Shown: positions 56,532 to 64,000 of the stretch, piece after piece
Layout: each line of letters begins with the position of its first letter
How positions within the stretch are numbered: position 1 is the stretch's first letter
DNA from: Coprinellus micaceus
Lineage: Eukaryota; Basidiomycota; Agaricomycetes; Agaricales; Psathyrellaceae
Direction of reading: 5' to 3'
Length of the DNA stretch: 64,000 bases
Assembly: GCA_951394405.1 (NCBI GenBank)
Contig: OX596346.1
Coordinates: 1,364,001-1,428,000 of the forward strand
Notes under the pieces: model-generated
The model's database searches: none
What the model saw: only the letters and a program-made list of their open reading frames with translations
What the model was told of the DNA's origin: nothing
Translations under genes and position numbers: made by a program

Positions 56532-57267
56532 ATGCATTTCTTGAAGACCTTCGCTTCCCTCTCCGCCTTCCTTGCTCTCGCTGCTTACGCCGCACCTTTG
56601 GTACGCTTTCATCTCGAAATAGGATTTCTACAAGAGCTCACCGTGTCCCCGACAGCCCGAAGGTGACGCTTTCGACGGCGACTTCGGACTCGACGCTCGA
56701 GAATTCGCCGACCTTGAAGCTGACCTCGCTCTCCGCGACTTCACCGTGGAGGAGCTCGTCGGAGAGCTCGAGGCTCGGGGGTGGGGGCTGAACAAGCGCC
56801 CCAAAAACCACTCGTTCAAGACTCCGACTGCCAAGGTATACCTAGCCATATCCCTCCTCGATGACGGGCCGCTGACCACAGCTTTCTGCACCCTTCAGTA
56901 CAGTGGCGATGAAGTCAACAAAGCAGCCAAGGATGCACTAAAGAAAGCTCAGCGCGGAGAGAAAGATCGTGGTTACCCCAAGCCTGGCTCCGGTTTCCGC
57001 AAATCGGAAGCCAAGGCAGACCCGACCAAAGGGAAGGGCACCTCCTTCCACGCGCCCTTGAAGAAGAAGGGGTCGAAGGAGCACCCCGGCCCCGACAGGG
57101 TCATCGTGCACAAGAAGGAAGGCAAGACGCGGTTCGACTCGCACGTCGCGTTCCATGATAAGAAGAAGCCTATTCCGAAGGGAACGGGGAGTAAGAACCA
57201 TCCGTTCACGGCAGGGAAGAAGAAGACGAGCGGTGGGGAGACGAAGAAGAGGGGCGGGAGGAAGTAA
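56532..57267 (+). CDS. Small secreted basic protein
   Basis: Exons 56532-56600, 56656-56835 and 56899-57267 give 205 residues. Signal peptide MHFLKTFASLSAFLALAAYA, then an acidic pro-like segment (DGDFGLDAREFADLEADL, VEELVGELEARG) and a Lys/Gly-rich body with DEVNKAAKDALKKAQRGEK, HPGPDRVIVHKKEGKTRF and a closing KKTSGGETKKRGGRK. The acidic-then-basic order with Arg sites between suggests processing of a propeptide. A strong TATA box suggests regulated high expression. I do not recognise a named family. There are no Cys residues in the mature part. Confidence 0.75.
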
Positions 57268-58148
57268 ACCAATACCAATGTACATCGACAAGCACGCCCC
57301 TAATATTCAAGGGGGAAAATGCGTTTGATACGACGCTCGGATGGGCAGTTCCGGAAGCCAGCGTTAAATAAGAAGTTGTTGGGGTCAGTCGACGGGATTG
57401 AATTTACACCGTCCACCGAAGGTATGTGATCATGACCATTTTCTATGAATGTTGGACGAGCGCAGGGACGAGCAAGGTGGAAGGCAAGATGCCGGGTCTG
57501 GTCAGTCAGACGGAGGAGCTGGGTAAACGGCTGGACCAGACGAATTTGACATCTAGTCTAGCCGTTGACCCACTCGCTGAACGACACCCATTAACTTCCG
57601 GTGGTGTCGACGGCAACGCCGTCAACCTGAATCCTGACATACACTAGCAAAGGCAAAAACAGCCAAGCGAAGGGCAGCACTCTTCGCAGATCCACCATAT
57701 TTCTCAAGGTACATTCACGGCGAGGTCGAGGGCCAATCCACGAATTTATCATCGGGTCCTCTCCCCTCAGGACGATAACCACGCCCTTCTCGAGCTCGGA
57801 CGAGATGGGGATATGTTGTGGAGGGACCACGCCTCGAAGCACGCTTTGCAGATTACCGACTCGGCGAGGTCAGCTCGAGTGCCATTTGGAACGCCTTCAG
57901 CCTTCGGTATCCAACCACGCTCGAGCCGACTCTCGCTGAAGGACATCCCGAAGACGTGACCTCCGAGCTTGAGCAAGGACTCTCGCCTTCCAGACGCTCC
58001 TCGAGCGCCGCACCGACGCCGCCTCTTCGACTGCTTCGAACATCACCAGGGGAGGGAAGTCCACTCGTACCATGGTCAAAGTGTGCGTCCGTCCTCGGGC
58101 ACCTCAGGTGTGGTACAAAAGAATGAGATTGCTTCTTGTATTTCATCA
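57268..58148. other. Intergenic, no supported gene
   Basis: Overlapping open frames on both strands at 57820-58130 reflect GC-rich codon bias without motifs. Confidence 0.4.
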
Positions 58149-58855
58149 TTATGCTGCCTCTGTTTGCGACCCATCAGCGATCTCCCAGGGTTTCTTGCGC
58201 GCAGGGGCCGTGGATTGACTGGGCATCTCCTCCTGATTTTCGCGCAAGGTGTCTGAGAGGGTACCACGAATTTCGTCAGGTAAGGACTCACACTAAGCTT
58301 CTCAGGGATAATCTTATTGTTCGGAATCTGGTCTACCCTCCCAGACTCGATAAGCTCCTTCAGTTCCGCAAAGCTCAAGACCCGTGCCTCCGTCGGTTCT
58401 GGACCTTTTGAACGTCGTTCGTAGTCCCTGGCTTCGTCCATGGTAAGTGCATTACCAGTCACCCTAGATAATGGCCCAAATTCGACCGGTCTCTGTGAGT
58501 AGGCGATCCCCCTCCCCCTTCGAACTTAACTGATGAAGCCACTGACTTGTTGAAGTAGAAGACACGCGTCCGACGGAGCATCTCTTCACGCGTTTCAGCA
58601 GTTGGTTCTTTGTCGAAAGACCATCCGAGCATGATTTCCGCTAGGCCTTGCTTTTCCACGTCCAAGAGACCGGCGTTTGGCGATTCAAGCCGAGGAGACG
58701 GTGGGGTTAACGATAAGATTAGTAGATGGTTTCCAGCGGTTAGGGAGTGCACACACCTGGTACTCCGTATCCCCGTTGAATGGGTATGCTGCATACTGCT
58801 CAACGGCACTTACGGCGGGTGGAGATTCAGGAGGAGCCTCAGTTTGGGGTTCCAT
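58149..58855 (-). CDS. PEX39-like protein with KPWE motif
   Basis: Exons 58855-58757, 58650-58547, 58490-58294 and 58252-58149 give 167 residues. The N-terminal part has YPFNGDTEYQ joined to QGLAEIMLGWSFD and RRTRVFYFNK. The C-terminal part has LSFAELKELIESGRVDQIPN, a short linker with MPSQSTAPARKKPWE, and a brief tail. The order 'F.EL..LI..G....IP', then 'PS.S....R.KPWE', fits the small peroxin PEX39 (human C6orf226 type), reported to aid PEX7-dependent PTS2 import through its KPWE motif. The third donor (A/GTGTGA at 58293) is the weakest junction; the better-looking GTGAGT 2 nt on would lose the KPWE frame. Identity is likely but from memory. Confidence 0.68.
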
Positions 58856-59353
58856 CGTTATGGTACGGGATCAAGGGACGCTGAAGCTCAGTCCGGGGAA
58901 GTCCATGCATAGCGAGGTTAGGGTTACAAACCCCTATCGAAGGTAATGTTCAGCCCCAAAAGGTGTCAACCGGGGTAGAACGATAGACTAAATCTTGGAA
59001 ATCCAAAAGGCTAATATTAACTGACAACAGTAGCTACATAGAGCGTAGGGACAAGCACAACAAAGCGAATATTACACCCGGAGATATAGCAGTAGCAAGA
59101 TAAGAACTATCTAGAATGTACGCGTACGATGGGATCCCAATACCGAGAGATGAGAAGAAACATGGGTGAGAACCGTAGGGTAATTGAAGCGCAAAGACAA
59201 CATCGAAAGGCCAATGAAAGAGAACCGGAGAGACGATAAATGGGAAGGGGGAATGAGAAAACAAGACGACGAGGAATGTCAAGGAGGAAAGAGGCTCGCG
59301 GGGACAAGGATTACAAGAAGACAGGTCACCGGGGTGCAAGCTCAAGCTTAAGC
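58856..59353. other. Intergenic
   Basis: Divergent from PEX39-like (-) toward the 3' end of the transcription factor gene. No gene seen. Confidence 0.4.
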
Positions 59354-62300
59354 TCAATTCCCCATGAATTGCCTCGGAGTTCCCACATTGTGCATGTACG
59401 TCTGCCACGTCTCCTGCAGCCTGGGGTCTTCCGCTGCAATTCCCCTCAGCGCACCACCTGGCGTGTAATGGTACGGTGTTGGCTGTCCTTGCTGGTGAGA
59501 TCCGTTCCCACCACCCTGGTACATCCCCTGCCCGCCTGGGCCACCATTGTACGCCGTGGGTGCCGCAGGCCAGTGATAGTTCGGCGGCGGGGGTGGCTGG
59601 TCATCCCTCTGGTGGTGGTGCTGTTGAGGCGGCAAAGTTTGCATGTCGTACGAGTTGGTGGAAGAGGATGCATGGGAGTGAGTGTTCGAGTGAGAGTATT
59701 GCGGATGAGAGTGAGAGTGAGGTAGGGGCGCAGGCGAGGTTGACTCGGGGCTCATCGAGTACATATGATGTTGCTGTGGCTCCATCATCGACGACGAGGA
59801 TTGGGACGGGTGATGATGATGCCCTTGCCTGCTCGAGACATGTTGCTGGTGTTGACCGTACGACCCGTGCGATGGGGGACCAGAGATCGACGACGAACCT
59901 GGCTGCTGGTACGCCTGATTCATGCTCATCCTTGAAGAAGGAACCCGGTGCAAAGCATGCTGAGAAGACCCGGGAACCGGTCCCGACGGAGAGACAGCAC
60001 TTGCGGGGGGAGTATACGGATCCGCGTCCATGGGATGGGAATAAGATGACCCACGGTGAGGCTCGTAATCCCTCCTCCCTTGCGGTGGGCCCATCTGGTG
60101 GGGGAGTGGTGCTTGGTGGGGCATCTGCCGGTGCTGCTGCTGCTGCTGCTGTTGGAGTAATTGCTGCTGCTGATACTCCTCTTGCTTTTGATGTTGCCTG
60201 CGAAGCTCCTCTTGATGCATCCGCTGGGCATCCTGCTGCCTGAGCAACTGTTCTTGGTGATGGCGGGCAATGCTCTGCTGGTGCTCCATCTCCAGCCGTT
60301 GCTGCTCCTCTTCCCTGCGTTGTTGCTCCATTTGTTGAATGAATCGCTGTTGTGCTTGTTGTTGCTCTTGAACGAGGGTGTCATGCACGACAGGGGACAC
60401 GACAGTCGAAGGGGGCTGAGGTACTCGTGTCTGCGGGTCGACGGACATGGGAATACCAAACACATCCCCAGGAGCCCGGTGGGCATTCTGAATTTGGGCA
60501 CGAATGTGCCCGTCGAACATGTTGAGCTCGTTGACCAAGCTTGGATGAACGTTAGCGAACGAGGGGTTGTCAGTGGTGAATGTGTGACCAGGCGAGCCGG
60601 ACCCTGCGCGTGAGGCGGGCATGTTTCCGTTGCTACTCTGAGGAGAGCCGCCGTTCGACACAGTGCCACCAGACGCGGAGACCTTCGTGGTTAAGGTCGT
60701 GGTCTTGCCGCTGAAGATTGAGAGCTCGTCCTTTTCCTCCTCAGCGCCCGACGGACGGAAGATGTCGTTGGCGATTTTGGAGGGAAGGCCGGAATGGACG
60801 TCGCGGTAAACTTGCTGGGCCTTCCCTTGCAATCGTTTAAGAATCGGCTAAGGGGGGGTCAGTGTCTGAGCGAACGTCCCAAAAGAAGACGGGAAGATAA
60901 AGGGGGTGTCGTATCATTTCAATTAGCTCAAAGCTTTCAAGAGCATGGAAGGTTGGGGAAGGGAAGCACAGAGAGAAAAAAAGGTGGGGTCACTTACAAG
61001 GAATTTCCCGGCTCTTCCGCCGTGCGAAGCGGCCTCTTCGAATAAATCGCAGGCGGTCTTGAGCTCGAGAAGGGCAGCAGGGGCGACCTTGCACTTTGGG
61101 CTGTGGGTGACGACCGATGAAATCATGACCTAGAGGGGTGTATGACCCGGAGAGTAACGGGCATGGTACGGAAAGGTCATCAGAAGAATTACCTCATAAT
61201 CAGCGATTTCATTACACTCGGAAGAGAAAGTTGGCTCACCGACGCAGAGAAAGCGTGTGTCCAGAGAACCCAGAATCGTGCTATCTGGGAGGGGAACCGC
61301 GTGAACTGAGTCTTTACCTAAACAGAAGAGTCAATGAACCACCACAACGCAAGGACGGCATCAGATGACTCTCACAGAGTTGACGATGGTACATGCACTC
61401 CTGTACCCAGCGAGGAAAGAGGGAGCATATTGACTCTTGATAGGGTCCTGTGGGTTGCTCGACAAGGCATGTGCAAAGAAGCAACGGTGAATGTAGAGCA
61501 GTGCTGTAGAAATGAAGACATTTTTAGCATAGATGTCGGAGAAGTGCGAAGTTGAAATGAAAAGGTGGGGTGTGAACTATGAACTTACTCAGTTCGCGAT
61601 AGTTGCTCGGCATGAAATGTGACATCGTCTGAGCGAGACCCGCGTTTTCGGGCGGAGGTCCTTGGGCATACAGAGGAAGGTCCATGTCCCGGACCTTCCT
61701 ATCGAGCTCCAAGATGATAGAGTATTTGGGTGCCCTCGAAGTTAGAGTTCCTTGGACAACGGCCGAGACGCACTCTGCACCGAACCGGGCTTTCCAATAC
61801 GGGACTGGAGGAAGAGGGCGTTGAGCATGAGCCTCTTCGGTGTCCCTGGATGACGGGTGGGAATCTAAGGTCAACTCACAGCTTGGTTGCGGAGTACCGT
61901 CGTCCGCCATGGTCTGGTCGGGGTCATAGGGCAGTTCACAGTCCACAAATGGTAGTGAAAATGTTGCCAAGCGACCCGTAGCGAGACTCTAGAAAGACGA
62001 AATGAGATCGTGTGAGTGCTTTGACCCTAACAGGGGGCCTGCGGGCAGACTGAATTGCCGTGGCGACTCACCTGCCAAGAATCAGTTATGAACAGTTCCC
62101 AGAATAAGGCTCGTCTTTTCTGAACCTCTCCAGGAGAGAGCTTCCACCTCGCACAGTCACGATCTATTCTTGGGTCAATCATACCTCGGGTGGGAGAAAG
62201 GGAGAAGAACATACGGAGTCCAATCTGAGGCGGAGATAGACATCAGGAAGAAACGCCACGGAGAGATAGAAGCTTGTCACTCACACTTTGGGCGAGCTTA

Positions 62301-63948
62301 GTGGCGAGGCCGAAGAGCACGAAGGTACTTTCAATACTGTTTTCTGAAGGTGGAGCGGAAAGTGAGCTTAGTCGGCTACGAATCGCGTCTTTAGTAGACA
62401 AATGACCAACCTCTGCTGCAAATACCCTCGTATATCGCCATAAGCGAGACGGTCTGAACTGTTGCAACGCTTGGCGGCCTCTCCAGCACTGGCTCGATGG
62501 TGAGGCAGACCTTGGAAAGTTGGTAAAAGTTCTCCGCCTCAGGGTTATCAGGAGCAGACGGCATGGACATGTCAGTCATTGAGCCATAGCAGAAGATCAT
62601 GAGGAGCCTGTACACCACCCAAAACCGTCAGCTCGCACGGCAAATATCCACAAAAGGCGACTCACAGTGCCAAGTCGTGCGCATTTCCCTTTGAAGTCGG
62701 TGATGACGGCCCATAGCGGTCACCGTGTCCGTTGCTGCTTGAACTCGGCGTCGGCGATGCAGCGGATGTAGGGAGACCCCCGGGTGTCGACGGATTCATG
62801 GGCCTTGGCGCCTCCTTGTACCATGCCGGCAGTATCTCCTCCTCGAGCTGCCTCTTCGTTACGGCCCCAAAAAACCAGGGTGCTTGCTCAAGGTAGAGTT
62901 GTGCCAATCGGGTAGCATCCTGCCAAGAAGGAATGTAGGTGTTGACGACGTATTCAACGTCGATACCAGGCCGATACATTGACGAGGCGAGCGGGAAGTT
63001 TGCGGCAATGTTTAATACTTCTGGAGAAGTGTATGGTCCAGGAGAAGACACATTCGACTGGGCACTGATAGAAACGGACCGTTGGGTGATCTGGTCGGGG
63101 GAGGATGGGGGTAGTTCGCCCTAGATTTACCTTCAGCATCCAATCCCAACCAATTGAATTGGGAGTCAGTCTCGTAACCAACACTCACAATTAGAAGAGA
63201 CTAGTCCGAGCAACGGGAATGAGTCTTCGTTGGAGGGTTCTCGAGCGATTGGAACGCACCTCTGAGCCAGCTGAGCGACCATAGAAGGTCGCTGCACCGT
63301 CATCTCGTATCGCCAGGGTGCCGAAGGCGTCGATGTACCCGCTTTCCTCGCTTTCCTCCTCCTCCACCTTCCCCACTGTTGTAGCGGTCTCCTTGTCATG
63401 CTCTTCGACTGCTGAGTGAAGTTCGAGACTGCTCTTGATCTGGAAAACGTGTGAGAATACTGCTACAAACGAATCCTGATAGCATGGGCATGGACTAGAG
63501 CAGGGTCCCTACGCGAAGTACCTGGGAGAGCGCTTGGTGTAAGGGACCCGTCTGGAGACTTCTCGATCCTCAACCACCCACTCCCACCCGTTCTTGAAAC
63601 CAAGGTGCGGAATAAGGCGGAGGGGAAGGGGGGAGAGTGGATCGGAGAGAGCTAGGTCACCCACCTTCAGTAGGTCTCGGGAGAGAAGGGGATGGCTTCC
63701 GTCGGTGATGGCCAATGCATCTTCCAGTTGTCGTATTCGGTCACTCATTACGCCAATCTTCGCGTGCAGTTTCTCGGTGTCGGCCAGGACAAATCTACGG
63801 CATATAGTCAGCGAAGTACATGGTATAAGGCGCTGTGACGCACCGAGTCCCCTGTCCAGTAATCAGGCTCCCGTTGGGGCAGATGGCAGAGCATCCCCTC
63901 CTCTTGCAGCTCGCGCAAGGCACGGTCTTATCGCATTTTAATTTGAGC
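59354..63948 (-). CDS. Zn(II)2Cys6 transcription factor with Fungal_trans domain (5' end outside window)
   Basis: Runs from the window edge leftwards. The first visible exon (63948-63844) holds the second part of the zinc cluster, LKLKCDKTVPCASCKRRGCS, so the first Cys pair lies upstream. Next come a linker (63794-63665, RIRQLEDALA) and 63439-63260 (DAFGTLAIRDDG). The Fungal_trans middle domain, to about 61000, includes DVEYVVNTYIPSW, TVQTVSLMAIYEGI, TKLAQSV, IGL-HRDCARWKLS, LFWELFITDSWQ, FVDCELPYDPDQTMADDGT, PYWKARFGAECV and FWVLWTHAFSAS. Exons 61129-60998 (SSVVTHSPKCKVA) and 60847-59354 follow. The last exon encodes about 490 residues rich in Gln, His, Pro and Ser. Many introns of about 50-60 nt occur. 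A nuclear regulator; target genes are unknown. Confidence 0.88.
60120..60400. repeat. Poly-Gln coding microsatellite
   Basis: CTG/TTG-rich tract (for example CTGCTGCTGCTGCTGCTG near 60132-60150), coding on the minus strand for Gln-rich helices in the transcription factor tail. Confidence 0.7.
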
Positions 63949-64000
63949 CTATGCGAGGGACGGCTTGTTAGCCTCGTCGTGGTGGTCCCTGATCAAACGT

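Noticed and set aside
1..64000. tRNA or rRNA genes
   Set aside because: Scanned for T-loop words such as GTTCGAATC and GTTCAAATC. The near hits lie in coding sequence or the MITE and do not pair into arms.

Overview
This window is nuclear DNA of a filamentous basidiomycete, most likely an Agaricomycete. Genes are split by many 48-70 nt introns with GT..AG borders, both strands are used, and several families are typical of Agaricomycetes (DUF6533 and DUF6535 membrane proteins, RNase H-like paralogs, a cellobiose dehydrogenase-type cytochrome protein, a berberine-bridge oxidase and a P450). I traced exons by hand. Nearly every gene model closes in frame (summed exon length divisible by three).

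Layout. 0.2-3.0 kb: CAF-1 p60/Cac2 chromatin assembly subunit (+). 3.7-6.5 kb: a direct segmental duplication carrying two IFI6/IFI27-like hydrophobic protein genes (-), one frameshifted and one enlarged by 63-bp repeats. 7.3-9.4 kb: secreted FAD oxidase. 10.4-14.6 kb: tandem DUF6533 genes. 15.0-15.9 kb: secreted cytochrome-domain protein. 17.4-18.3 kb: RNase H-like protein. 18.4-21.6 kb: two members of an unnamed membrane protein family, then a P450 with a doubtful 3' end (22.3-24.1 kb). 24.4-29.6 kb: a conserved block with a small membrane protein, MIC10, BRO1 and MIC12. 30.8-33.3 kb: a second RNase H paralog and a third copy of the unnamed family. 33.8-38.6 kb: DJ-1 and SPT5. 38.7-39.4 kb: a hAT-like miniature transposon with intact terminal repeats and 8-bp target duplication next to the SPT5 start. 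39.8-42.2 kb: secreted carboxylesterase. 42.8-43.9 kb: fourth copy of the unnamed family, with a nonsense codon. 44.4-46.6 kb: DUF6535 protein. 46.8-50.9 kb: splicing factor SYF2 and a membrane protein with a C2-like C-terminus. 51.1-52.4 kb: fifth copy. 53.8-58.9 kb: NMD factor UPF3, a small secreted basic protein and a PEX39-like KPWE protein. 59.4-64.0 kb: a Zn(II)2Cys6 transcription factor cut by the window edge.

Conserved housekeeping genes (CAF-1, MICOS subunits, BRO1, SPT5, SYF2, UPF3) alternate with accessory stretches rich in lineage-specific membrane and secreted proteins, local duplications, broken copies and a transposon. The strongest candidate for something undescribed is the five-copy membrane family (18.4, 20.5, 32.3, 42.8 and 51.1 kb) with its shared intron positions and Gly/Ala-rich core. 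The IFI6-like pair, whose two copies differ by whole 21-residue hydrophobic repeats, is the second. Functions in both cases are unknown from sequence alone. I saw no tRNA, rRNA or CRISPR array.
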